DNA from: Candidatus Woesearchaeota archaeon
Lineage (GTDB): Archaea > Nanobdellota > Nanobdellia > Woesearchaeales > JABGUJ01
NCBI GenBank assembly: GCA_018646625.1
Contig: JABGUJ010000002.1
Span: 412,843 to 476,842 of the forward strand
Length of the DNA stretch: 64,000 bases
Direction: 5' to 3'
Both the position numbers and the translations under genes were made by a program. Within the stretch, counting starts at the first letter, position 1, and each line of letters begins with the position of its first letter. Below are positions 32,874 through 41,571 of the stretch, piece after piece. The notes below the pieces were generated by a model, which worked only from the letters and a program-made list of their open reading frames with translations, was not told the origin of the DNA and made no database searches.

Positions 32874-32987
32874 TTATTCTTCACTTAATTCTGGATAGTC
32901 AAACCGTCTTTTGCATCTAGGACAACTCACAGGCTCTTCTTTGCGAGCCATCCATTCGTATCCACAATAACCACAGGCTTGTTCCAT
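32874..32987 (-). CDS. Small zinc-ribbon protein (37 residues)
   Basis: A short rubredoxin/zinc-ribbon-like protein with two CxxC pairs: CGYC near the N-terminus and CPRC after a 15-residue loop, with the usual GYEW between. Small archaeal proteins of this type often sit beside regulators or enzymes and bind zinc. It is co-directional with the two tandem-Nudix genes and probably the first gene of their transcript. Confidence 0.72.
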   Translation of the reverse strand: MEQACGYCGYEWMARKEEPVSCPRCKRRFDYPELSEE

Positions 32988-33007
32988 CGTAGTAATAGTA
33001 ATAAATG

Positions 33008-33021
33008 TACTCATATGAGTA
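33008..33021. promoter_or_regulatory. Perfect 14-bp palindrome upstream of the zinc-ribbon/Nudix genes
   Basis: TACTCATATGAGTA is a perfect palindrome in the 118-base gap between the zinc-ribbon gene and the divergent PhoU-like gene. It abuts the next palindrome, so the two may be adjacent operators. Confidence 0.5.
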
Positions 33022-33035
33022 TGTATGGCATACAT
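33021..33035. promoter_or_regulatory. ATGTAT-N3-ATACAT inverted repeat
   Basis: ATGTAT-GGC-ATACAT has the same 6-3-6 architecture as the NrtR-type operators at the NAD cluster, differing only by the outermost base pair. It could be a weaker or paralogous Nudix-regulator site controlling the tandem-Nudix genes; this is inference. Confidence 0.5.
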
Positions 33036-33105
33036 TTGTTATTTAATGCATATTGTATATATTTTAGCGAAATCTTTAAATAGAGAGCTTCTTTATTAAC
33101 AAATC

Positions 33106-34050
33106 ATGGATAGAAGGAAGCTAATCCAACACGGAATGTCTAGCTTGACAATAGCCTTACCTTCAAAATGGCTAAAGGAGCGAGCACTGAAGAAAGGAGA
33201 CAGTGTTCAAGTAGTGGATGAAGGAAGTAAGTTAATCGTTAGCACAGATGAACCGTTGAAAATAGAAAAGGTTTCTGTTGATGTTAGTAACTTAGATCGA
33301 ACTTCTACATTGTTGCACATACAGAGTTTGTACAGGTATGGGTACAATGAAATTGAAATCAAATTCAAAAAACAAAAGACAATACATTACAGAAGGGAAA
33401 AAGAGGTGAACTTTTCAGCCGTTGTACACGAGATTGTGAATAGGTTGATTGGTGCAGAAGTGGTAGAGCAAACGGAAAATAGAATTTTAGTAAAGTATCT
33501 AACAAAAGAAGCAGGCCAAGACTTTAAGGTTGTATTGAGAAGAGCGTTTCTCCTATTAAAAGAAGCGTCTGCAACTTTGTTGGATGGAGCAAAAAACGAC
33601 GACAAAACAAAGATAGAAATTATAGAAGACATGCACGATAATGTGAACAAGTTTGTTAATTATTCACTGAGATTACTAAATAAATATGGTTATCCCGATG
33701 TGAAGAAAACTTGTTTTTATTATCACGTTATTGCTTCACTAGATAAAATAATGGATATAATGAAATATAGTGCAAGAATGATTTTGAACGAGGATACGAA
33801 GTTTAGTAAAACTAGCATAGAGGTTTGGGAAAACATTAATAAATCAGTAGAAATGTACTATGAAATGTTCTATAAGTACGATCAGAACTTAATAAACGAT
33901 ATAGAGAGAAACAGGCAGCGAGTTAAATCTCAAATAAGTGCTGCAATGAAGAAGGTTTCTCGAGAAGAGATAAGGCATATGTCAAATATGAAACAGATGT
34001 TAGAATTGTTACTAGATCTAGCAGATGCAAGAATGGGGTTAGAGTATTAA
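33106..34050 (+). CDS. PhoU-family protein with AbrB-like N-terminus
   Basis: A 314-residue protein. Residues 1-50 form a SpoVT/AbrB-type DNA-binding fold (IQHGMSSLTIALPSKWLKE, then KKGDSVQVV), and the rest is an alpha-helical PhoU-like part. Archaeal PhoU proteins with this N-terminus are annotated as phosphate uptake regulators. No pst genes are nearby; the next gene is a ZIP metal transporter starting one base later, so it may respond to metal or phosphate. A TTTAAAT box lies about 28 bases upstream. Confidence 0.85.
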   Translation: MDRRKLIQHGMSSLTIALPSKWLKERALKKGDSVQVVDEGSKLIVSTDEPLKIEKVSVDVSNLDRTSTLLHIQSLYRYGYNEIEIKFKKQKTIHYRREKEVNFSAVVHEIVNRLIGAEVVEQTENRILVKYLTKEAGQDFKVVLRRAFLLLKEASATLLDGAKNDDKTKIEIIEDMHDNVNKFVNYSLRLLNKYGYPDVKKTCFYYHVIASLDKIMDIMKYSARMILNEDTKFSKTSIEVWENINKSVEMYYEMFYKYDQNLINDIERNRQRVKSQISAAMKKVSREEIRHMSNMKQMLELLLDLADARMGLEY

Positions 34051-34051
34051 G

Positions 34052-34789
34052 ATGGATATGCTAATCTGGATTTTAATTGTTAGCGTAATGGGTCCTGTTA
34101 TTGGTTCTTTAATTGGAGTTATAAAAAAACCTAGCGAGAGATTTATGCTGGATATGCTTGCGTTTGCCGCAGGTGTTATGTTAGCCATATCATTCTTGGA
34201 ATTAATCCCACAAAGTATAGAAATAGGCACAATCTGGAGTTGCGCAATTGGAATAATTGTGGGGTCTATAGTTATGTATGCAGTCGATAAAACGGCACCT
34301 CATATTCATCCAGGCATGTGTCTGAACGAACAAGGAAGTAAACTAAAAAAAACAGCAACCTATCTTTTAATTGGAATATTTATTCATAATCTTCCAGAAG
34401 GTATGGCAATCGCCACAGGAACAATATCAGGCATGGACTCAGCACTAGTAGTGGCGTTAGCAATCGCAATACACAACATCCCCGAAGGTATTTGTACTAG
34501 CGCACCATTTTATTTCTGTTCTAAAAAAAGACTAAAATCCTTTTTAGTATCAGCATCTACTGCGATTCCAATACTTGTTGGATTTTTTATTGGTAAAGCG
34601 TTGTATACTGTTCTTTCCCCCATAATCATTAGTGGAGTAGTTGCTGCAACAGCAGGAGTAATGATTTATATTTCCGGAGATGAATTAATACCAACTTCCT
34701 GTAATAAAAGCGATAAACCTTGGAGTCATAGTACTATATTCTCATTGATTGCAGGAGTATTGTTTGTCGTCGTATTGGGTTCTTTGTAG
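34052..34789 (+). CDS. ZIP-family metal transporter
   Basis: A 245-residue membrane protein of the ZIP/ZupT family that imports divalent metals such as zinc. The signature helices carry HNLPEGMAIATG (about 110-121) and HNIPEGICTSAP (about 142-153), the metal-binding histidines and glutamates. About eight hydrophobic segments. It follows the PhoU-like gene after one base, so both are co-transcribed. Confidence 0.92.
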   Translation: MDMLIWILIVSVMGPVIGSLIGVIKKPSERFMLDMLAFAAGVMLAISFLELIPQSIEIGTIWSCAIGIIVGSIVMYAVDKTAPHIHPGMCLNEQGSKLKKTATYLLIGIFIHNLPEGMAIATGTISGMDSALVVALAIAIHNIPEGICTSAPFYFCSKKRLKSFLVSASTAIPILVGFFIGKALYTVLSPIIISGVVAATAGVMIYISGDELIPTSCNKSDKPWSHSTIFSLIAGVLFVVVLGSL

Positions 34790-34791
34790 AA

Positions 34792-35121
34792 TTAGTACTT
34801 GAATCTGCGACTATATTCGTTATGACTAAACCATTCTAGAATTATGCTCATTATTACTACTTCCGTCTTTTTTACTGTATAAATTAGTCTCCAACTATTA
34901 GGTAAGTTGTACTTCCAAAGATTTGATAATTTATAATTTTGAACATAGAATCTTGGCCAAAGTTTTTGAGGTATCTTTATTCCACAATAAGGGTTTTGTT
35001 TTAGATCATCAATCGCTCGATCTATAAATTTGTAAAGCTGTTTGTCTTCAAACTTTCCTAGCTTTAAGTGCTCAAACTCAATCTTTAGTTTATTAGAAAT
35101 AAATGTTACAGAAGTGTTTAT
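34792..35121 (-). CDS. RelE/ParE-like toxin without a standard start codon
   Basis: The RelE-like part is about 109 residues (INTSVTFISNKLKIEFEHLK onward, then CGIKIPQKLWP, LWKYNLPNSWRLIYTV and a final SIILEWFSHNEYSRRF). The family normally starts at exactly this point, but the codon here is ATA (35119-35121), overlapping the antitoxin TAA stop. An ancestral ATGA overlap changed to ATAA would explain both. The frame is open further upstream to 35286, but that sequence lies inside the antitoxin gene and is not toxin-like. The gene may be silenced or start at AUA. Confidence 0.62.
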   Translation of the reverse strand: MNTSVTFISNKLKIEFEHLKLGKFEDKQLYKFIDRAIDDLKQNPYCGIKIPQKLWPRFYVQNYKLSNLWKYNLPNSWRLIYTVKKTEVVIMSIILEWFSHNEYSRRFKY

Positions 35122-35387
35122 CTTACAACTAGGCCTTCCCGGATTACGCGTTCTATTGTCTCGGGATCCCAGGTCCAGAAAATTATTCCATCTCTTGGAT
35201 CTATCCCTATCTTTCCGGATTCTTCTAGATAGTCTATGATTACTTGAAACGTTTGGTACATCATCTTTTTTGGTAGTCTTTTCCATAGTTGATACTTGCC
35301 GAACTCTTGCGTGTGTTTCTGGATGGTTTCCTCTACCATGCGTACCGACTCAAGTGTTGGACTGTGTATGATTTTCCTTTGTTTCAT
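35118..35387 (-). CDS. Antitoxin-like partner of the RelE protein
   Basis: An 89-residue winged-helix-like protein (YQLWKRLPKKMMYQTFQVII, then YLEESGKIGI and WTWDPE) of a type commonly paired with RelE toxins in DPANN archaea. The ATG at 35387 is preferred; an ATG-equivalent frame extends to 35411. An inverted repeat (CTTATAT at 35388-35394, ATATAAG at 35401-35407) directly upstream contains the TATA box and could be an autoregulatory site. Confidence 0.65.
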   Translation of the reverse strand: MKQRKIIHSPTLESVRMVEETIQKHTQEFGKYQLWKRLPKKMMYQTFQVIIDYLEESGKIGIDPRDGIIFWTWDPETIERVIREGLVVR

Positions 35388-35607
35388 CTTATATGGATAT
35401 ATATAAGACACAATATTTAAGTTTTTTGGTGTTTTAAGCTAGATAAAGGTTATATCCGAGTTCTCGGAAGTGTTTGCGTTGCTTCAGAAGTTGGTTCTGC
35501 CTGTGCGAAATCTTTGAGAGAAATAGAGTACAGCGCAGAATTATTCCGAAAGATCCTATTTTGTTCTATAAATAAATTATTTAAATGAGAGAGATAAATT
35601 CACCCAT

Positions 35608-36606
35608 ATGAATCTTTCAGAATACAACTACCATTTGCCAAAAGAGTTAATAGCTCAACAACCTGTTAGACCAAGACATAGTTCTAAGATGTTGGTTGTT
35701 AAAGATAAAGTTGAGCATAAGAAATTCTCAGACATTGTAAACTATCTACAAAAAGGTGATGTTCTGGTGGTGAATGAAACAAAAGTTTTGCCTGCAAGAA
35801 TAATTGGTAAAAAGGACGGTACTGGTGGAAAGGTAGATTTGTTGTTGAGTTTTCCAAGAGATGAATATTATGAATGCAAGATAAAGTGCACTAATGCACA
35901 GCCGGGACACAAATTAGTTTTCCCTCATGGATTAAACGGAGAAATAATTGACAAAGAAGGAGAAATTTATCATGTTAAGTTCAACAAAGATGTTGCAAAG
36001 TATATGCAAAAGCATGGAACGTTACCTACACCCCCTTATGTTAAAGAAAAACTGAAGAGAGAAGATCATTATCAAACGTCTTATGCGAAGAAAAAAGGAT
36101 CATTGGCCGCGCCAACTGCAGGGCTGCATTTTTCTAAGAAAGTTTTAGATGAGATTAAGAAAAAAGGAGTTAAAATAGCCAAAGTTTGTTTACATGTTAG
36201 TTTTGGAACGTTTAATCCAATTAAAGAAGATGATTTTAGAAAACATCAAATGGATCCAGAGTATTTTACTGTTGATAAAAAGACTTGCGACGTAATAAAT
36301 AACAGAAAAGGAAGACTAGTTGTTGTCGGTACAACAAGTTTGAAGACTTTGGAGTCATCAGATTATTCAGGAGGACAGATTCAACCAAGCAGTGGATGGT
36401 CTAAACTGTTCGTATATCCAGGACATAGGTTTAAGTGTGAAGCAGAGATCTTAGTTACTAACTTTCATCTTCCAAAATCCACATTGTTGTTGTTTATTAG
36501 CGCATTTGCGGGAAAGAAAAGAGTTTTTGATGCGTATAAAGAAGCAGTCAAAGAACGTTATAGGTTTTTCTCGTTCGGAGATGCCATGCTGCTTTTTAAA
36601 GAATAA
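35608..36606 (+). CDS. queA: tRNA preQ1 ribosyltransferase-isomerase
   Basis: A 332-residue QueA, which transfers the ribosyl part of SAM to preQ1-modified tRNA to give epoxyqueuosine. Family landmarks are YNYHLPKELIAQQP (5-18), VVNETKVLPARIIG, GTLPTPPYVK, PTAGLHFS and FGTFNPIK. QueA belongs to the bacterial queuosine pathway, whereas archaea usually make archaeosine, so this points to horizontal transfer. It overlaps convergently with queH by 49 bases. A TTATTTAAAT box precedes it. Confidence 0.95.
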   Translation: MNLSEYNYHLPKELIAQQPVRPRHSSKMLVVKDKVEHKKFSDIVNYLQKGDVLVVNETKVLPARIIGKKDGTGGKVDLLLSFPRDEYYECKIKCTNAQPGHKLVFPHGLNGEIIDKEGEIYHVKFNKDVAKYMQKHGTLPTPPYVKEKLKREDHYQTSYAKKKGSLAAPTAGLHFSKKVLDEIKKKGVKIAKVCLHVSFGTFNPIKEDDFRKHQMDPEYFTVDKKTCDVINNRKGRLVVVGTTSLKTLESSDYSGGQIQPSSGWSKLFVYPGHRFKCEAEILVTNFHLPKSTLLLFISAFAGKKRVFDAYKEAVKERYRFFSFGDAMLLFKE

Positions 36607-37124
36607 AGACAACCACAGTATTGTTGACGGTAAAGATCATGTTCTTTGCTTAGCTCGATACTTTTCTTAAAACCATCTTCTTTCTTGAAGTTGGCATTTA
36701 AATGTTCAACACCTGCTTTGTCTGCTTGACGTTTTTCAGTTGCGTTAATTAATTTAGCATCTTTATGAGGACTAATTGTTAGTGTGTTCGAGATTATGTC
36801 GAAGTTATTTTCTTTTGCGAACTTCGCAGCGCACTTCATTCTTGCGTTAAAGCAAATAGTACAACGTTCACCACCTTCTTCATCCTTTTCATGACCCTTG
36901 ATTAGCTCAAACCAGTATTCAGGATCGTACTTGCCCTCTATAAAAGGAATGTCTGAGTCTTTTGCGAACTTTTGTGCAGCTTCTAGTCGTTGTGTATACT
37001 CAGGTCTGGGTTGAATATTAGGATTGTAAAAAAATGCAGTAACATCAAAATCTTCTTTCAGGGTGTTAATTACGTGTGTAGAGCATGGTCCACAACAAAC
37101 GAGCAAAAGTAGCTTTTTTTTCAT
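36558..37124 (-). CDS. queH: Epoxyqueuosine reductase QueH
   Basis: A 188-residue DUF208-family QueH that reduces epoxyqueuosine to queuosine. Conserved cysteines are visible in CCGPCSTHV (10-18), ERCTICFNARM and the late YRQQYCGCLYS, which bind an iron-sulfur cluster and second metal in studied members. With queA it provides the last two steps of Q34 synthesis; tgt and preQ1 genes are not in the window. The two genes face each other with overlapping 3' ends. Confidence 0.93.
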   Translation of the reverse strand: MKKKLLLLVCCGPCSTHVINTLKEDFDVTAFFYNPNIQPRPEYTQRLEAAQKFAKDSDIPFIEGKYDPEYWFELIKGHEKDEEGGERCTICFNARMKCAAKFAKENNFDIISNTLTISPHKDAKLINATEKRQADKAGVEHLNANFKKEDGFKKSIELSKEHDLYRQQYCGCLYSLKSSMASPNEKNL

Positions 37125-37220
37125 TATTAGAAGGTGTTTTTTTTATTTAAATTCCTTTTGTATAAGCTTTATATATTATTAAACGAAACTTAATTAAATA
37201 GCCCAGAGAAAGCTTGTTCT

Positions 37221-37592
37221 ATGGTAAAAGGTGCATATTTGTTGGTTATGAAACTCAAAGCAAATACTAGAATAAAGATCGGCGCTAAAGGCTTTATTGC
37301 ATTCAAGAAAGGATACTATATTTATGTTGGTTCTGCAATGCAGAATTTGGATAAACGAATCGCCAGACACCATTCTAAGAAAAAGACTATCAGATGGCAT
37401 ATAGATTATTTCTTAAGAAAAGCAGAGATCGTAGATACAATATCTATTGAGTCTAATAAGAAGATTGAATGTCAATTGAGTGCAAGGGTAGGTAATCTTT
37501 GTGATGATAGAGTAAAGGGATTTGGTTGTTCTGATTGTAAATGTCAAAGCCATTTATACTACTTTAAGAAAAAACCCTTTGATTGTAAATGA
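37221..37592 (+). CDS. DUF123 GIY-YIG-like nuclease
   Basis: A 123-residue archaeal DUF123 protein of the GIY-YIG fold: GYYIYVGSAMQNLDKRIARH (catalytic Tyr and Arg) and RWHIDYF, then a Cys/His cluster near the end (CSDCKCQSHLYYF). In many archaea it is fused to or beside endonuclease III, as here, where the next gene overlaps by four bases; a role in DNA repair is likely. Confidence 0.85.
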   Translation: MVKGAYLLVMKLKANTRIKIGAKGFIAFKKGYYIYVGSAMQNLDKRIARHHSKKKTIRWHIDYFLRKAEIVDTISIESNKKIECQLSARVGNLCDDRVKGFGCSDCKCQSHLYYFKKKPFDCK

Positions 37593-38242
37593 AGCAAGAA
37601 GAAGTTTCTAAAGTTATTAGTATTCTGAAAAAAGAGTATAAGAATTTTAAAGAGCCGATTGTTACTGAGATTTCCATGACGGGGAAACCTTTTCTGGTTT
37701 TGATTTCTACTGTGTTGAGTTTGCGTACTAAAGATGAAACAACAGCTAAAGCATCTTATAGATTATTTGATTTAGCGGATACTCCAGAGAAGATGGTTAA
37801 ATTGTCTTTGCCTCGTATTGAAAAAGCAATTTATCCTGTTGGGTTCTATAAAACTAAAGCTAAAAGTATTATTGAAATTTGTAAAAAGTTAATCTCGGAA
37901 TATAATAGTGAAGTTCCTTCCGATATAGATAAGTTGTTAGAGTTTAAGGGTGTTGGTCGTAAAACTGCAAATTTGGTTATGACTTTAGGTTTTGGTAAGT
38001 TAGGAATATGTGTTGATGTTCATGTGCATCGGATTAGTAATCGTTTAGGTTATATTAAAACAAAAAATCCAGAAGAGACCGAGTTTGCATTACGAGATAA
38101 GTTACCAAAAATATATTGGATTGTGTATAATGATTTACTTGTTGCCTATGGTCAAAATTTGTGTACCCCTGTTAGTCCTCATTGTTCTAAGTGTAAAGTA
38201 AGGCCTTATTGTAGAAGGGTTGGCGTTGAGAAAAGTCGGTAA
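37589..38242 (+). CDS. nth: Endonuclease III
   Basis: A 217-residue DNA glycosylase/AP lyase for oxidised pyrimidines. The helix-hairpin-helix LLEFKGVGRKTANLVM carries the catalytic Lys, VDVHVHRISNRLGY holds the catalytic Asp, and the C-terminal cysteines (C-x6-C-x2-C-x5-C in CTPVSPHCSKCKVRPYC) bind a 4Fe-4S cluster. It is translationally coupled to the DUF123 nuclease gene. Confidence 0.94.
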   Translation: MKQEEVSKVISILKKEYKNFKEPIVTEISMTGKPFLVLISTVLSLRTKDETTAKASYRLFDLADTPEKMVKLSLPRIEKAIYPVGFYKTKAKSIIEICKKLISEYNSEVPSDIDKLLEFKGVGRKTANLVMTLGFGKLGICVDVHVHRISNRLGYIKTKNPEETEFALRDKLPKIYWIVYNDLLVAYGQNLCTPVSPHCSKCKVRPYCRRVGVEKSR

Positions 38243-38342
38243 TTAATTCTAGAATCATATAAGATCCCGCACTAACGCCGTTAAAACGCCAGAATTCGGC
38301 CAAATCAAAGGCTTTAAATAAGGGTTTTTGAGAGTGTAATAT

Positions 38343-41243
38343 ATGGCTGAGTCGGAGCGAATCAAGTATAAAAAGAAACCTAATAGCGAAAGCAGTGTAA
38401 AAAAGATTCTGAATCCGCTAGTTGAGAAATGGTTCTATTCAAGATTTAAAGAATTTTCATTGCCACAGTTGTACGGTATACTTGAGATTCATAGCAGAAA
38501 TAATGTTTTGATAAGTGCGCCAACAGGTGCAACAAAAACTTTGACAGGTTTTATGGCAATATTGAATGAGTTGGTTGATTCATCTGTTAAAGAGATTCTA
38601 GAAGATAAAGTGTATTGTGTTTATGTTTCTCCATTGAAAGCGTTGAATAATGACATTAAGCTAAACTTGATAGAACCATTAGAGCAAATGGAGGAAATAC
38701 ATGGAAGTAAGCTAGGGATAAGAGTTTCTGTTAGAACTGGAGATACCACAACTAAAGAAAGAACAAATATGTTGAAGAATCCTCCGCATATTTTGATAAC
38801 AACTCCAGAGTCTTTAGGAATATTACTTGCATCTCCAAAGTTTAGAGAACATTTGCGCGGAGTACAGTGGTTTATCGCAGATGAGATTCATGCATTAGCA
38901 GAGAACAAAAGAGGAGTACATCTTAATCTTAGTATGGAACGATTAGCTTATTTAAGTGAGCACATGGCGAGAGTAGGTTTGTCCGCAACAGTTGCGCCAT
39001 TAGATGAAGTGGCAAAATATTTAGTCGGAGCTAAAAGAGAATGTAAGATCGTCGATGTTCAGTTCATAAAGCAGATGGATTTACAAGTTATAAGTGCAGT
39101 TCCTGATTTAATAAACATAAGTCACGAAGATATGCATACGGCACTGTATGAGAGAATGCATGAGTTGATTAGTAAACACAAAACTACTTTGGTTTTTACA
39201 AATACTAGAGCAGCAACAGAAAGAGTAGTTGATCACTTGAAGTATAAGTTCCCTAAAGATTATTATGAAAATATTGGCGCGCATCATGGGAGTTTAAGCG
39301 CAGATCATAGAACAAAGTTAGAACAATCATTAAGAGATGGAAAGTTAAAGGTGGTTGTTTGTTCTACCTCGCTAGAGTTGGGAATAGATATAGGTTTTAT
39401 TGATCTGGTTATTTGTTTGGGTTCTCCTAAGTCGGTTGCAAGAGCGTTGCAAAGAATTGGAAGGTCGGGACATCAACTTCATTCAGTTACTAAAGGCAGA
39501 ATCATTGTGATGGATAGAGATGATCTGATAGAATGTTCTGTTTTGTTGAAGGCAGCAGTAGAGAAAAAGATTGATAGAATACACTTGCCAAAGAATGCAT
39601 TAGATGTTCTGGCACAGCACATTTACGGAATGGCCATTGAACAAGTATGGGAGGAAAAAGAGTTGTTTAAAGTTATTAAGAAAAGTTATTGTTATTCTAA
39701 TTTGAGTTTAAAAGATTTTAATGAAGTTTTATCGTATTTGGCTGGAGAGTTTACTTCACTAGAAGATCGTCATGTATATGCCAAGATCTGGAGAGAGAAT
39801 GGAAAATTAGGCAAGAGAGGGAGGCTGGCCAGAGTTATCTACATGACTAACATTGGTACAATCCCTGATAGAACTGGTATAATTGTTAAAATGGGCACCA
39901 TACCTGTGGGAACATTAGATGAAGGGTTTTTGGAAAGGCTAAGGCCAGGAGATGTTTTTATTCTAGGAGGAAATACTTATACTTTCAGACATGCAAAAGG
40001 AATGGTTGCGTTTGTACAAGCATCAGCTAATCGTCCACCGACAGTTCCGTCATGGGTTTCAGAAATGTTGCCATTAAGTTTTGATTTATCTATGCAGATC
40101 GGAAAGTTTAGAAGATTTATTGAAGATAAATTCAAGAAACACGTTAGCAAAAAAGAAATTTTGAAATTTATTAACGAATATTTGTATGTAGATAAGAATT
40201 CAGCATTGGCTATATATGCATATTTCTTCGAGCAATATGGATATTTAGGAGAAATTCCAGGTGACAAAAAGATTATTTTGGAACATTATACTGATGAGGA
40301 AGGAAAAAGAAAGGTTGTGTTCCATTCTTTGTTTGGTAGAAGAGTTAATGATGTTTTGTCTAGAGCAGTCGCGTATTCCATTTCTCGAAGTCAGCATAAG
40401 GATGTAGAGATTGGGTTGAATGATAATGGGTTCTACATAGGTATAGGTAAAGGTGTTCAGGTAAGTAAAGCTATGAAGCTGATTAAAGCTAAAGAGCTAA
40501 GAAAAGTAATGGAAAATGCTATTGAGGATTCAGAAGTTCTACGTCGACGATTTAGACATTGTGCAGGCAGAGCTTTAATGATTCTTAGAAATTATATGGG
40601 TCGAAAGAAAAGAGTTGGAAGGCAGCAAGTTAGTTCATTGATATTATTAAGCGCAGTTAAAAGAATTTCATCAGAGTTTTCCATATTGCGTGAAGCGCGT
40701 CGTGAAGTTTTAGAAGATCAAATGGATATCGAGAATGCAACTGTGGTGATGAAGGGTATAGAAGAAGGAAAAATAAAATTAGTCGAAGTTGACACTCAGA
40801 TTCCGTCACCGTTTGCTTTTAAGATCGCTTTGCAGGGTGTGATGGATATTGTAAAGATGGAAGATAGAATGGAGTTTTTGCAGAGAATGCATCAAATGGT
40901 TTTAGCCAAGATTCTTCTTAATAAAAATAATAAGAAAAGTAAAAGCTATGTAGATATTGAAGAGTTTTCTTATCAAAGATTCTGGAATGAAGAGAAAGAG
41001 AAAATAGAGAAAGAAAAAGAAGAGAAGGAAGATGAATTAAAGCAGATGTTGTTCGATGTGAGCAAGAAAATTAATCTAGATGCCAAGATTGTTTACAATA
41101 TTAAGAATTTGATTGAAGGAGATGTTAAGTTTAAGCAAAGCTTTGTTGACTGGCTAGGTGGTCTGTTGGAGCCTCCTATAAATGAAGAATGGCCGGTGAA
41201 GTTGATTAACTTTCTATCACAAGCCAGAGAAAGGATTAAATAG
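38343..41243 (+). CDS. lhr: Lhr-like superfamily 2 helicase
   Basis: A 966-residue ATP-dependent DNA/RNA helicase of the archaeal Lhr type. Walker A reads APTGATKT (59-66), a variant of the usual GSGKT; the DEIH box is near 182-185; motif III is GLSATV; motif VI is QRIGRSGHQ. A winged helix and Lhr C-terminal domain follow, and a charged coiled section is near residue 880. It probably works in repair or replication restart. A phosphoesterase gene two positions downstream matches the frequent archaeal Lhr-phosphoesterase association. Confidence 0.93.
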   Translation: MAESERIKYKKKPNSESSVKKILNPLVEKWFYSRFKEFSLPQLYGILEIHSRNNVLISAPTGATKTLTGFMAILNELVDSSVKEILEDKVYCVYVSPLKALNNDIKLNLIEPLEQMEEIHGSKLGIRVSVRTGDTTTKERTNMLKNPPHILITTPESLGILLASPKFREHLRGVQWFIADEIHALAENKRGVHLNLSMERLAYLSEHMARVGLSATVAPLDEVAKYLVGAKRECKIVDVQFIKQMDLQVISAVPDLINISHEDMHTALYERMHELISKHKTTLVFTNTRAATERVVDHLKYKFPKDYYENIGAHHGSLSADHRTKLEQSLRDGKLKVVVCSTSLELGIDIGFIDLVICLGSPKSVARALQRIGRSGHQLHSVTKGRIIVMDRDDLIECSVLLKAAVEKKIDRIHLPKNALDVLAQHIYGMAIEQVWEEKELFKVIKKSYCYSNLSLKDFNEVLSYLAGEFTSLEDRHVYAKIWRENGKLGKRGRLARVIYMTNIGTIPDRTGIIVKMGTIPVGTLDEGFLERLRPGDVFILGGNTYTFRHAKGMVAFVQASANRPPTVPSWVSEMLPLSFDLSMQIGKFRRFIEDKFKKHVSKKEILKFINEYLYVDKNSALAIYAYFFEQYGYLGEIPGDKKIILEHYTDEEGKRKVVFHSLFGRRVNDVLSRAVAYSISRSQHKDVEIGLNDNGFYIGIGKGVQVSKAMKLIKAKELRKVMENAIEDSEVLRRRFRHCAGRALMILRNYMGRKKRVGRQQVSSLILLSAVKRISSEFSILREARREVLEDQMDIENATVVMKGIEEGKIKLVEVDTQIPSPFAFKIALQGVMDIVKMEDRMEFLQRMHQMVLAKILLNKNNKKSKSYVDIEEFSYQRFWNEEKEKIEKEKEEKEDELKQMLFDVSKKINLDAKIVYNIKNLIEGDVKFKQSFVDWLGGLLEPPINEEWPVKLINFLSQARERIK

Positions 41244-41276
41244 TGCTCTTTCTTTATGTCCTATTGAGGTGAAATT

Positions 41277-41540
41277 ATGGCTAAAAAATCTTTTGCAAAA
41301 CTTGACCCAAAGGCTTTTGGTCTTTCTTGTGGTATAATTGGAGCAGTAATGTTATTTTTAATGACTTTATTTGCAGTATTTGGAGTTGACTACGGACTAG
41401 CATTCTTGAAAATGGTGGAATCAGTCTATCCAGGATATGCAATATCAGGTCTAGGTGTTATTGTTGGAACAGTATACGGCTTCTTAGACGGCTTTATTGG
41501 CGGCTATATCTTTGCATGGCTTTACAATAAGTTAGCATAA
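41277..41540 (+). CDS. Small membrane protein, holin-like annotation group
   Basis: An 87-residue protein with two hydrophobic helices (about 12-36 and 53-83) and glycine-rich turns. Similar small proteins in DPANN genomes are sometimes labelled as holin family, but phage holin function is not supported here. A GAGGTG ribosome-binding site precedes the ATG. Confidence 0.65.
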   Translation: MAKKSFAKLDPKAFGLSCGIIGAVMLFLMTLFAVFGVDYGLAFLKMVESVYPGYAISGLGVIVGTVYGFLDGFIGGYIFAWLYNKLA

Positions 41541-41571
41541 CTTTTTATTTCATTTCTTTTTCTATTGTTTT

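Noticed and set aside
35412-35607. Possible tRNA or structured RNA before queA
   Set aside because: A short CCGAG-TT-CTCGG palindrome is present, but no cloverleaf or known motif could be built.
41277-41540. Phage holin, suggesting a provirus
   Set aside because: No other viral genes surround it and the two-helix layout is not specific.
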